Assembly (NCBI GenBank): GCA_019022495.1
Contig: JAFEKR010000003.1
Span: 3,596,001-3,660,000 of the forward strand
Direction: 5' to 3'
DNA length: 64,000 nucleotides
Origin: Epichloe hybrida
Taxonomy: Eukaryota; Ascomycota; Sordariomycetes; Hypocreales; Clavicipitaceae
Shown: positions 9,706 through 20,676 of the stretch, one piece after another
How the letters are laid out: the number at the start of each line of letters is the position of its first letter
Numbering within the stretch: position 1 is the first letter of the stretch
Notes under the pieces: generated by a model
Seen by the model: only the letters and a program-made list of their open reading frames with translations
Told to the model about the DNA's origin: nothing
Database searches by the model: none
Made by a program: the position numbers and the translations under genes

Positions 9706-12106
9706 ATGCCGCCGAAATCAGTCTGTGTAATTGGTAAGTACCAAGTAGCCTCCAAGTGGCCTCTCACCCGCAGGTTGTGTGTTCTCCAACAGATCGCTGA
9801 CCCAGACCTACCTCCAAGCACAGGCGCAGGCCCCTCAGGCTTGGTAGCAGCCAAGACATTTCTTCATAATGCCCCCGCCGGCGAGTTCAAGGTCACCGTT
9901 TTTGATGGTCAGGATGGAATAGGCGGGCTATGGCCGGCCTCACAGTCCGATACCACGCGCCAGGTTCATCCCCTCATGGTGGCCAACCAGAGCAAACATA
10001 CCATGCACTTCAGCGATCACGCGTGGGAGCACGGTGCGCCTCAATTGCCGCGCGCGTGGCAGGTTGGTCGCTACCTGGAGGCGTACAAGGAACGATACCT
10101 GAGCTCAAATCAAGACTTCAGCCTGCACCTGAATACTAGAGTCGCTCGGACGCAGCTTCTTAGCCAGGGCGGCCCCCCTGCCTGGGATGTGACGCTCGAG
10201 TCCGAGGGCAAGCAGGAGACTCGGCGATTCGATCATGTCGTCGTTGCGTCGGGGTACTTCGGAAGACCTGTCGTGCCCGATGGTGTTTCGATAACCCCTT
10301 CCACGACTGTTCCTGTCATCCACAGCAGTCAGTACAGAGACTTGGAGTGTCTCCTCGGCAACAGACCTTCTGCTAGAGGCAAAATTCTCATCGTGGGCGG
10401 CCAAATGTCCGGTGTCGAGATTGCCGGTACCATTGCTGCGCACTTGTCTTCCGCAACTCACGCCCCTGGGACGTCGTCCATTGGTGGCGTTGATCAATGT
10501 TCCATTCATCACGTAATCCAGCGTCCGATCTGGGTCCTCCCCTCGCATACCACGGCCGAGGTAAGATGGCTCGAATGCCTGCACCAAAAAGCTCTCATGC
10601 CGTCTCAGTTTCTAACACAAGTTCGAATCGTGACAGCCCAAAGCCGCAGCTGCCCCGTTCCTACCCCTAGACTTCTCTTCATACAACCGAAACAACAGAC
10701 CCCTGCCCTTGGTGAATACGCAGGGCCACCTCGACGAAAAGACGGCACAAACAGTACATGGCATCTTCCAGACTGCTCTGGGGACAGACCAATCCGTCTT
10801 CTCGCCCCAGCTGCACGTCACTGAGCAGACCAAGGTCGATCCACCCTACCTAGCCGTCAGCGACTGGTACTGCGAGTTTGTTCGATCTGGCCTCATCTCT
10901 CTGTCAACGGGAAAGTGCAAGTCGCTCGATGGAAACCTGGCAAAGCTCACCGACGGGACCGAGATAAATGATGTGATTGCCGTAGTCCTCGCCACGGGCT
11001 TCGACCCATGGCCATGCATCAGCTACCTGCCAGAGAATATCTTGACGACTCTCAACCACTCGCCACAGCATCGAGAGCAGCCCCTCGCGCTGGCCTTCCA
11101 CGGCACACACCATCCTGATGTCCCGAACCTAGGATTCGTCGGCTTCTACAGGTCGCCCTACTGGGGCGTCATGCAGATGCAGGCCCGTTTCCTCGCGCAA
11201 TACTGGTCACCGTCCGCCAGCAGCTCCGAGGCGCTACGGCAGAAGCTCAGGAGCGACAAATCCATCCAGACGACGCTCAGCCTGCGAAACGACCCGAGGC
11301 TGTCGCAGTTCCCCATGGGCGACTACCCCTTCCTGATGCAAGAGTTCTCCGAGGCCCTCTCAATCCCCAGAGCCGACCCCCCGCTCGCCGGCGTTCCGCT
11401 CCTGTCGCACAACAGTTTGCCCTTGGACATGATGACGCCATCGAGGTATCCGTCTCCCTCGGACGATGCAGCTGCTCGAGCGGACGCGGAGAGGCTTCGC
11501 CGAGATACCGTCCAGACTGCCATTGACGGGCTTACCACGCCCCGGTTCGTGCCGCGTGCCGTGTTTCGCAGCTTGCTGGGCACCTGGAGGCTCGAAAGGG
11601 ATTTGAACAGTCGACTTCCCACGCATCCGAGCGGCCACTTTAGCGGCACCGCAGAGTTCCTTCTCCGAGGGAAAACAGCGGATGGCTTGCAGTGTGCTAA
11701 GCAGGGGTTGGAGCCGCTGTCAGACTCTCAAGGGGATGACAGTGGGCTAGAATATCTCTATGTCGAGGATGGAGAGTTCAGGACCAACCAAGGATTCGGC
11801 TTCAGAGCCACGAGGCGGTATGTGTGGCGGTATGATGAGCAAAGGGAGTCATTGAGCGTTTGGTTTTCCAAGCCGAATGATCCAAAGCGCGCAGACTATT
11901 TATTCCACGAGATCGAGTTTTTGCAGCCTAGTGAGGGTCGCCATGGCGGCTGGAGCGCGAAAGCCGGTCATTTATGCATTGACGACTACTACGACGTCAA
12001 GTACAATTTTACATTTGAAGCCGTCAACTTGAAGGACTGGAGCATAGAATATACCGTCAACGGCCCAAAGAAGGATTACACCATCAGCGGCAAGTACACT
12101 AGGTAA
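9706..12106 (+). CDS. FAD-dependent monooxygenase with C-terminal DUF6314-like domain
   Basis: Exons 9706-9733, 9824-10560 and 10637-12106 join in frame to 744 residues. Exon 1 is only 28 bp and stops inside the FAD motif, completed by exon 2 as G-A-G-P-S-G (10-15). A second Rossmann motif, G-G-Q-M-S-G (201-206), and a late L-A-T-G-F (about 373-377) fit the flavin-containing monooxygenase fold with FAD and NADPH sites. After a linker, residues from about 566 to the end form a separate beta-rich domain opening with L-L-G-T-W-x-L-x-R and containing Y-x-W-R-Y and V-x-F; I recognise this as DUF6314-like. The family oxygenates N or S centres of small molecules; the substrate is unknown. No neighbouring biosynthetic genes are seen. 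The upstream MITE may affect expression. Confidence 0.88.
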
Positions 12107-12437
12107 AGGGGCCTATTATGACACAGCTCATCATCTCTACGCTACATTGGATGCCGATTTTGGCCCATCTCAGCATTTGTACAAGGTCGAAATCATCGCG
12201 GCACACAAAAGGCCTCGTCGCCCCAATTGACAATGGCTATCGCCAACACAGCTACTGTATCCTAGTACCAGGCTTCTCCGCCTGGTAATGCCCCTGCCAG
12301 ACAGAGAGATCGTTTCACATAGTCAGATTCTCGTGGAGCTACATTTTCTTGATTTTCTGTTCCCCAGTCATTTTGTCCCGGCCCACATGGAGGCTGAGGA
12401 GCCCGATAAAAGGTTTCCTTTGGGAGGCATCAGCATG
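12107..12437. other. Convergent intergenic region
   Basis: Between the monooxygenase (+) and the small coiled-coil gene (-). A possible extra 3' exon of the coiled-coil gene (12252-12293, reading 13 residues and a TAG) lies here, behind a good GTAAGT donor at 12465-12470. Nothing else is seen. Confidence 0.5.
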
Positions 12438-13091
12438 TCACATGACAATCTTTAGGCGATGTGGACTTACCAGGGCTTTGATAAGCTTCGGCCTTTGTTC
12501 ATTCAGTAGTTGATCGGCTACCGCTTCCGCCGCGCCGCTTGCTTCGAGGATTATATTCTTAAGAGGCTCAAGAGGGCTTGATCTCATCTGCGTGGGATGG
12601 GCGAGTTCTTCATTCGAAGACACATCAACCAATTGATCTTGCGTCCACCTCTTGACCAACTCGTTGTCATTGGATCCATAATTGTCAACCTTGGTTGAGT
12701 AGAATTCGACCGTTAGACCTGCTAAGCGGCCCTTGAGGTAAGCGATTTCCATCCGCGAACGGTTCAACTCCTCCAGTATTTCTTCTTTATTGTCGTCTTC
12801 TTGGGACTTCGCGTTCTGTAGTTCTTGAATCTGGTTCTGGAGTCTGACAATCTGGAAAGAGTGTGTCTTCATTGCGTCTTGCTGTTTGATCAGGGTGCCC
12901 TACGAGAACTGTCAGAGAACTGTTCCCGAGACAAGACGGTCGGCGTAGATTTGACTTTCTACCTCCAGAGCAATGAGAAGCTTGTCAATTTTTTCATCCG
13001 TGCTCGAGCCCAAGATGTTCTCGACTCTCGAGCGCGTGAGGTGGTGAGGACTTTGCTGGGAGCTGTTGATGATGCCTTCGCTGAGACCCAT
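12438..13091 (-). CDS. Small coiled-coil protein, function unknown
   Basis: I read exons 12963-13091 and 12438-12899 (about 196 residues), joined in phase 0 by a 63-bp GT-AG intron. The centre is a coiled coil with Gln/Glu/Lys-rich heptads (about residues 50-110), followed by an acidic, Ser-rich tail. There is an alternative 3' end. The final exon holds a perfect GTAAGT donor; splicing to 12252-12293 would replace the last 11 residues by 13 others. I do not recognise a family. The consistent splice sites and heptads favour a real gene. Both the start and the C-terminus are uncertain. Confidence 0.55.
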
Positions 13092-14711
13092 TGTTTCGGA
13101 GAAAAACGTCTTGAAACGGGAGGCATTACCTGTTTCTTGAATGCTGGAAAAGGAGAAAACGCAGATACTTCTGGCTTTCGAAATTCGAATTTTTGGGCGG
13201 GGGCCTTTCTTGGGGAAGGGAGTCGCACCGATGCAGAAGGTGCGAAGAAGAAGGCGTCTTGTAGGAAGGAACGGCGGCGGCCAGGCGGCCAGGTGGCCAG
13301 GCATGTCATGCATCTGGATACAGCTGTATTGGACAGGGTGAAAAAGACATGCAGACCTTCGATCAACTGCACGTCGCCTCTCCCGGGTGGAATCAGCTAG
13401 CTCCAGGGCAACACAATTTCGACCGAGCATTCATTGTACTTTGCGACGCGAGAATGTGCTCCAGGTCATGTTGCTCAGGAAAGCACCCCTTGGGATCTGC
13501 TTGGAAGCTCCCCCGCCAGGGTTTGTATTGTTCTGGATTTCCCGCGCCAAAATAAGTACATTGGCAACGTTGGGCCTTTGCGCCGACCTATTCGTCGCCA
13601 CCTCTTTTTCCCTCGCCGGCGTCTACTGCCTCGGCAAGAGAAATGGAAGAGTGTTTCCGATGCGTGTTCTCGTCCTGGTCACCCATCTTGTTTTCCAGTC
13701 CGGCCCCGAGGTCACAAAGATGGGCTTCCCACCACCCGATGGCAAATCTCCCAGCTCCGAGTTAATCAAGGTGGACATCTTCGTAGAATCAAACATCTCG
13801 ACGGATCTCCGTCTTGGCGCTTGATACGCAATGCCCAACTAGCCCTGCCATATTTCAATCTCAGGTTTTTTCCCCACTCTACGCCAAAAGTAGCCACGGA
13901 GCAGGCGAAAAGTCGAAGGCGGCTCAGTGCCAAGGAAGACAGAAGGGACTGCAGTCCGGAAGAGTGACAAGATGACGAGACGTAGCTGGTCTCGGGGCAG
14001 CAGGAGTCTCGGGACGAAAACAGCTTGGCTGGAAAATCATCATGGCGGGCGTCGGCAGACACACTTGTACATCCTGTTGCTCCCTCACGAGTAGTTCCTG
14101 CACCGTGGTTCCAACGCCTGCGAACGAATTGCCCATCCCGAGGGTGCGATGAGATATTTCCACAAAGCAAAGAACCTGTCAAGTACGGCATGCTGTCGTT
14201 GGACCTGCTATCCGGCTGCTCTGGGAGGAGGGAAATACCAATGTGATGCTTCAAGTATCCCGGAGGATTGATTTGGGCCCGATTGAAGCATCCTCGGGGG
14301 CGATTGACGAGGCTGTCGACGGCCAGGGCGCTCTCAGGCTCTAAGGGGTACAAAAAGGGGAGAAAACAGGCGTTTCAGCCCAGCCTAGACAGTGGACGAT
14401 GAACATCAGGGCCAGCGATTAGCATGATTCAAGAAATTTCGAGGTTTCGACGGGCCTGGCCAACGTGTCCCTGAAGCGAAAAAAAGAAGAAAGGGAAAAT
14501 AAGAGCGGGTATTGTGTAGATGGGCATGGTGTGATTTCAAGAGGCATGCTTTACTTGCTAATGGAATTCACACACAAGGTTGCTTACTACCGAGGACAAT
14601 TGGATCATAGGCAGGGTTATTTTTTATCAAGGTATTCTCTAAAGAAAAAAAATGTTGCGCAACCTTGGACGTCTGTCGGAGCTCCCTTCACCCAGTTTTG
14701 GAGGCCTCAAT
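13092..14711. other. 1.6-kb intergenic stretch with no recognisable gene
   Basis: Several overlapping ORFs of 130-195 codons occur on both strands (for example around 13434-13967 on + and 13766-14353 on -). Their translations are Arg/Pro/Ser-rich and shadow one another, as expected of GC-rich non-coding DNA. I could not splice them into a known family. Confidence 0.5.
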
Positions 14712-16904
14712 CTATCGCAATCGCACCTCCAGCCTCACAATTCCATTCGCCTCTTCAATCATATCCACAGAGGCAGTTCCGCTCATTCTGTCGCTGCCCC
14801 TGGCCCGCGTGCACCAGCTTGCCCGCTCGATCCGAGTCCGACGCTCCACGAAGTTGCTGCCCACCGTCCCATCAAACGGGTTCACGTCCCAGTCCCTCAA
14901 CGACTCCCGTGTGCTGGCAGCCTCCACATCTCCACCAACTTCAACGTCAGTCATGAAAATGTCTCCGTCTCGATCAACCAAGCGTATGCTCCCGTTTTCC
15001 TGAACCTCGGTCCGTGTCAACGGCTCCGCCTTGCCATCGTCCGCAGCCCACGCTTTGGCCCATCCAGACGAAGTGAACGCCCAGACAATCATCTCCGGTG
15101 ATGAATCCAGGGCGATCTCTGTCACGTTTTCCATGACTGCTATCTGTTGCCCGCATATTTCGAGGGGAAGCGACGGGCTGCTTTGAAAATGGCCGCTGAA
15201 TACGTCAATGGCTCGATAGTTGTCCTCTGCAGGCCAACCCTCTGATATACTGGGTATTTGGATTCTTCCGTGACTCGCAGGGTCCGCTGTCGAGGGATGT
15301 GTCGCTTGTCTGTCTGTCATATCGTGGAAAAGGTCTGGTGGAACAGTGAAGAAGGCGATCAATTGCTGACTGCAGTTCAGATCCTCTGGTGGCCCAGCAG
15401 CAGCAAACGTAGCCACCACGCGCACTCCATGTCGTGTGTCGGAACCGGCAGCATAGAGAATTGGTATGATCGAGAGTGCTGCCGGCGGCGGCCGAAACCA
15501 CACCTTTCGAAGGAGTCGTGTGACAGATCCGACTGGAGCATCCGTTCCGAGGCAGAGACACCCAGTTCGAGGATCGGTGAACAAGATGTGGTAGCCATCA
15601 CTGAGAGGCACCGCGCGATAATGATCGGCACTCCTAGCCAGTACTGTTCCTATACCTCCACCTCTGCTATCGATTACTCCTTCGTTTCTGGAATCTCCAA
15701 ATCGAACACACACGGGCCTGGGAGGGTGGTTGCCGTAGCTCAGGTCTTCTGGCGTCTCGTCCGGTGCTGCTCTTCTAGTAGTCCACGTGGAAGCAATGCT
15801 TCTTCTTTCAGATTCAACAATCGTAGTGGACAAGTCACTGGATAGGTTCATTACAGACTCCAGAGGATGTGGCAATCCCGAGGCTGAACTGATGAGTCGA
15901 AGCTTCTTCGCTGTGTCGACTCCTCGACGCACTGGTAGAAAGTACAGTACATCGCTTGAGGAACCAAGTGGGAACCATCGGCTAAGATCTTGACCCGTCA
16001 AGGCATCCACCTAGTGTAGCTCAATACCGGCCGAACATCCAAAGGCCACGCAGTTTCGTTGGGGACAAATGGCGACAGATCGTGGCGGATCATCAGCATT
16101 GCATATATTCCGATACACGGACCGGTCGCCCGTCTCCGTCAGTGGCGGTTCACGGGGGGAACGTCGATGGCAGACACAGGATTCAGAGTCTGTTGATGGA
16201 CTTGGAAGAGACGCCCCAGCGGAAGACGATGGCCCGTCTGTTCCGCTTCCTGGTGTTCCCCTCGCATCTCTCCTCTTAACCATGTCATATACCATGCCCA
16301 CACGGCCTTCCATTAAAAACGCCACAGATTGTCTTCCTGACGAAGTGTCCATGCTGGAACATACAATTCTTCGAGGACAAGTAATAAATGCAGCCGGTCG
16401 CATGAATCCCAACGGCATCCCCTGTCTTTTCCGCAGAGGTATCGACCAAACCGAGTACCCACGTCCACATACGTGATTCAACTCGTATATAAACGCCATC
16501 TGATCCAGTGTCGCTATGAGATACCTCCCGTAAAGGCTGACTGTGAAGGAAATTTGCCCATGCAGTCGAAAGTCGTCGGCCCAGACATGTCCGGCTAGTC
16601 TGCGAAGATCTGTCTCTCCCACCTGGACGAATGCGCTCTTGTCAGATCTTGCGAGATTGCTCTCTCTCGCAATCCATTTGCTCATTATCTGCTCGGGGCA
16701 TATCTCAGGAGCTCTGTCCGTAGCCATCGGAGTAACTATTCGTAGCATGCTGCTCCACTATCCGGCTTGCTTCAGCATTTTCTCCAACAGTCTTCGATTC
16801 AAGCTTGCTAACAGCCAAAGTCTGCATGTATGACGGGCCGCGTTGAAGTCTTCGGTCGACAGAAACGAGAAAACGGATTGGATTATCTCTGTCGGCAGGT
16901 TCAT
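14712..16904 (-). pseudogene. F-box protein gene with two in-frame TAG codons
   Basis: One frame of 731 codons runs from an ATG at 16902-16904 to a stop at 14712. It is interrupted only by TAG at 16758-16760 and TAG at 16011-16013. The N-terminus is a clear F-box: L-P-T-E-I-I-Q, later A-A-R-H-T-C-R-L-W. The body matches, from memory, a hypocrealean F-box family with a WD-like C-terminal part. Both TAGs fall where I remember that family having Trp: in a G-x-W-S-S motif after the F-box, and in an I-E-L-H-x-V-D-A motif. Each is a TGG-to-TAG change, that is CCA to CTA on the + strand. With no other lesion, it is a fresh pseudogene, a strain-specific null or, less likely, a readthrough gene. F-box proteins recruit substrates to SCF ubiquitin ligases. 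Confidence 0.8.
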
Positions 16905-17746
16905 AGAGCTAGGTGTTTCTAAACAGCAACTGTGAGCACATGTGCATGGATTCTTTAATTATCCCGACCCTTTTCGTACAAACCATTTCGTTGGAAGTGA
17001 GCAGTGCCGTGTGCATTTTCGTGGCTCTCTCGGCTCTCCTGACCATGGTTCACTCGCTGCGAAAGGGTTTCGATAGCCCGCTTGATCCCGCAGGCGCACG
17101 TCAAAGCGGCCATTTTGCCAGTAGCTTGCTCCAAGGAAAGTAGGGTGGAGGATGACGCTCTTCGGGACGCTCCCTTGGAGTAGGCGCCAGCTACTCCACG
17201 CGATACCAATATTTGCGACGACGTCTTGCTGATGCGTCGGGTGGAAGAGCCACCAGCGACTTACTTGCTATTCAATACAGTACAGTACGGGGTTCTAGGA
17301 CGTGATAAGCGATGGTGGCATAGGTTATAGGTAGAGCGGCATGATGGTTGCATGAGAGTTTGACTCAAGATGGCCTTCGCCTTCATGAGATAAATCATGG
17401 CAGAACAAGAGAGTCCACAGACCCCGCCCCTTCCGTCCCTCGCACTTGCTGGATGCCGATGCCACGCAAACAGGCGAGGCACGGTTACGCCCGTCACATT
17501 CTTCGTCATGGATTCTTTCGCAGCCAGCAATCACTCGTACACTCACACAATGTAATTTTATTGAAGAAAGAAGAAAGAAGAAAGGGAGAACAAAAAAGAG
17601 GTATCATTGGTTGGCGACAGTTCCCGCATGAATTCATCTCTCTCCGCCGGCGTGCCATCTTTTCGCTGAATCATCCCGTCATTTCCGTCCCCCAATACCA
17701 AACGCATAACGATACGGATGAGTCAAGAATTGCTTTCGTCTATGCT
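16905..17746. other. Intergenic region between the F-box pseudogene and the channel gene
   Basis: It should contain the F-box promoter and the 3' flank of the channel gene. A purine-rich AAGAAAG repeat lies near 17563-17584. No supported gene is seen. Confidence 0.55.
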
Positions 17747-20589
17747 TCATCTTCTGCGACTGCTATCTATCCATACGTTATCTTCGCCAATTCCCAGTGA
17801 GCTATCCGCATTCGGCAGAATCAGCGTTGGCTGGTCCTGTGACGATTGGCCGCCTTCAGTAGTTGCATCATCGTCTGCGACAGCTGGCGGGTCTTTGTAT
17901 ATCCAAGGTTGTTGCAGACTATGCAAGTTTGGGGAATATTAGTAACATGTTTCCGAGTCGTCGAACAACCAACCACTAGGTGAATTACTTACGGAGTGAT
18001 TAGGCTTGGATTGACAAATGTCAAGCCTCTCTCTTTGAACTCATCTAGAGTGCTTCCCCTTCGTAGTAGCTGCTGGTGAAAGCGTGGCAAGTCGTCGTCA
18101 GACCCATCTTCTACAGCCTCCTCGGAGTTGCCCTCATCATTTCCGTGACCACCATTCTTGATCGCCCGCAAAGCAATGTACTTGGTCAGAGGCTCAAACC
18201 GCCGGCTGAAGTAATAGCTATACCATATCGTGAATGGAATGATGGGCAGGACTGCTGCGGATTGCACGAAGGCCTGGGAGGAAGCGATTTGCCCGACCAT
18301 GACGATCTCGAACACCAGTAGGCCGACGACAATGCGATGGCAAATTATACGCCACGCACCACCGGTAGCATGCTGGGGCTGGTCCATTGCATAGAGGAGC
18401 ATGTACTTGAATGTGAAGTATCCGAGTCCGAAGTAGATGATGCCAAAGATGAGAATCACCCATCCCTCCACCAGAACGCTATAAATCAGACAAAGATTGA
18501 ACACAAGCAGCGCAGTCGGAAGGTAGAACCCGTACTGGAATGTTGGTGGCTTCTGTAACTCGGCGAAGTCTCGTGGCGTAGCGGATAGCCATCGGTAAAT
18601 CGGAGAGAGGAATACACTCCCAATCTCGAGGATCTTGAAGGGCATAAGACCTACTCCCTGCAGAATGATGAAGGAAATGTAAAATTTGGCGAGGTTCTCC
18701 ACGTCTTGAGCGATGAGCTTTGGAATCAAGCTGGTGTCCTTCAAAAAGCGCCTCAACACGCTCCAGAACTCAAATCCCGTCTTCGACACGGCAAAAACAA
18801 AGAACGTGTTGAAGAACGTGAAGAAGAAGTTCTTCGAGATGAGTGACAGCTCCACATCCCCGTGAGAAATCATGCCTTGATGGTTCGAGAGCCAATCGTA
18901 TAGATATGGCACCGATACGTTGAGCAAAGACACAACAAGAGTCGGTGCTGTATTCTGGAAAAATGATCGTACAATAGGGTGTTCGTTCAACCATTCGGCG
19001 AATCGGGGCAGAGCTCTGTCTATCGTGCAAAAACTCAGAAAGGACGCGAGAGCCGCAGTCGGGAAGATCCAGATAAGTGTTAGGAAAGTGATGAAGAGCG
19101 TGATTGACCAGGCTTTCAGTCTGCGAACACCCCGCAGAGCATACGTATTCTTCCACACGAGGTCAGATGGTGAAGGCGCTGCTTTCGTCAAAAATCGGCC
19201 AGGTCGAGGATCTATTCTGGCCTGGATGACCATCTGACAGGATGCCACAGAGTCCATGGTGACAAGAGCCATATCGGTCGCTACGTATTCCTTTCTTCTC
19301 GCTTCAGCCACTTGCTCGTCGATGCGACGGAGCTTCTCCTCGTAATAGTCGATAGCATCAACCTTGCGACTGCGCAGTAGTAATGGCCCATATCGCACGG
19401 TCACTTGCGGCCGCTCGCCCTCATACGTAGGCGGCTGCCTTGGCTCGCTTGCAAGAAGCCGCGCGTTCTCGGCGGCCTCTTCGTCGCCAGTTGTACCGGA
19501 TATTTGGCCGTTCGTGTCGCCTGCGTTGTCGGTTTGAGTGGCATCGCTATGCTTGCATGTTGCCTTATCCCTGGTCTTCAGGTATGCTGCCCATGATGCT
19601 TCTAGTCTCCGCAAAAGCAGGTCCCTTTGAGCAACCAACTGGTCAAGGTACTTCCAGTCTCTGCACAGAGTTGCAGAATCCACGAGGCCAATGTCGAGAC
19701 CTTCGATCAAATCCTTCAATTTTTGTTCAGATCTATGTTTGATCGGTATGCCTGTTAGCCGAAAGGTGCGGTCTGTTACGGTCGATTGCGAGCCCAAGTA
19801 CTTCTGTCGAAGGTCTATGATTCGGAATGTCTCCCAGTTGATTGAGTAGAGTGTAATGCCGACGAAGAAGTAAGTGAAGGCGACATATGACCACAGGAAG
19901 GGCATCTCGCGACTTCTGTCCTCGTCCTTATCATTGAGGACATGAGAGTTGTTCGCATGTAGTGACTGCGGTAAGCTGAAGAGCTCTCGGCCGGCAGGAC
20001 CCTTCGGTTCGGTTTCTGTTGCGCCTATGAGATCCCAGGGGTTTTTGCGGTACTTGGCGTTGATGGGCCCGAGTACTATAATCGCGAAGAATGCCATGAC
20101 GGTGAAGAGGCGAATGGCCATTTTGAAGAAAGCCAAGAACTAACGACTTCAGTCAGAGTTTCTTCGGAGTCCAGTGGTCGGTCGCGGGTACGTGGCTGAG
20201 GAATGTGGGATTAGAGCTCACCACAAAAGCATCCAATCCGGAGGCGGCCAGAATCTGTTTTTCATTGATTCTGTAGAGCTGCGGTATCCATCCGAAGAAG
20301 GAGTCTGTCAAGGTCGGAAGGTCGACATGCGGATGCAGGCGCCGCTTATGCGCTGAATAGAGTGCCGGCCATCGTGGGCGGAGGATCTGCGCGAGGTCGA
20401 GACTCTCGAGTTAGTAGCCGTCACTCGCAGCACGAGACAATCATGTTGACTGTTCTGACATACGCAGAAAGTAATAAAAGCCGAGACCCCCAGAATCAAG
20501 GACAGCACAAGCTGCAGCTGGATACTATTATCCTTTTTGTTCGGGTCGATGAATTCTCCTCCATCACTAGTGCAGGTCCGATTACCCAT
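17747..20589 (-). CDS. CSC1/OSCA (RSN1-like) calcium-permeable osmosensitive cation channel
   Basis: Four exons in coding order, 20464-20589, 20222-20386, 17993-20139 and 17747-17918, give 869 residues. Exon 1 carries a lumenal N-terminus and TM1; exon 2 has the R-P-R...Y family motif after TM1. Next come two TM helices and a long cytosolic region (about 215-420) with a charged, acidic insert. Then follows the multi-TM core of the DUF221/RSN1_7TM domain, including N-F-F-F-T-F-F-N and Q-G-V-G-L-M-P-F segments. The last exon is easily missed: without it the frame stops after S-L-I-T-P, whereas splicing adds L-Q-Q-P-W-I-Y and an acidic tail usual in this family. Relatives form mechanically or osmotically gated cation channels in the plasma membrane or act in lipid scrambling. 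Channel identity is by family only. Confidence 0.92.
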
Positions 20590-20643
20590 CGTGCCTCATC
20601 TTTCTCCGGGTAATCCGTACAGGTTACTGCTGTAGTGAATGCT

Positions 20644-20676
20644 CAGAGGCTGTGCAGAGGCTGTGCAGAGGCTGTG
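20644..20676. repeat. 11-bp tandem repeat, three copies
   Basis: CAGAGGCTGTG occurs three times head to tail, just upstream of the channel gene's first exon. A second repeat, GTTGGGA three times, lies at 20825-20845. Confidence 0.9.

Noticed and set aside
9706..12106. Possible biosynthetic gene cluster around the monooxygenase
   Set aside because: No synthase, transporter or cluster regulator lies nearby; the flanking genes are unrelated.
13434..14353. ORFs of 177 and 195 codons on opposite strands
   Set aside because: They overlap, are Arg/Pro/Ser-rich, lack motifs and lack a promoter-like start. They look like chance frames in GC-rich DNA.
16011..16013. UAG decoded as an amino acid by an altered genetic code
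   Set aside because: Other genes here (for example SLX9 and the channel's neighbours) use TAG as a normal stop, so a code change is not tenable.
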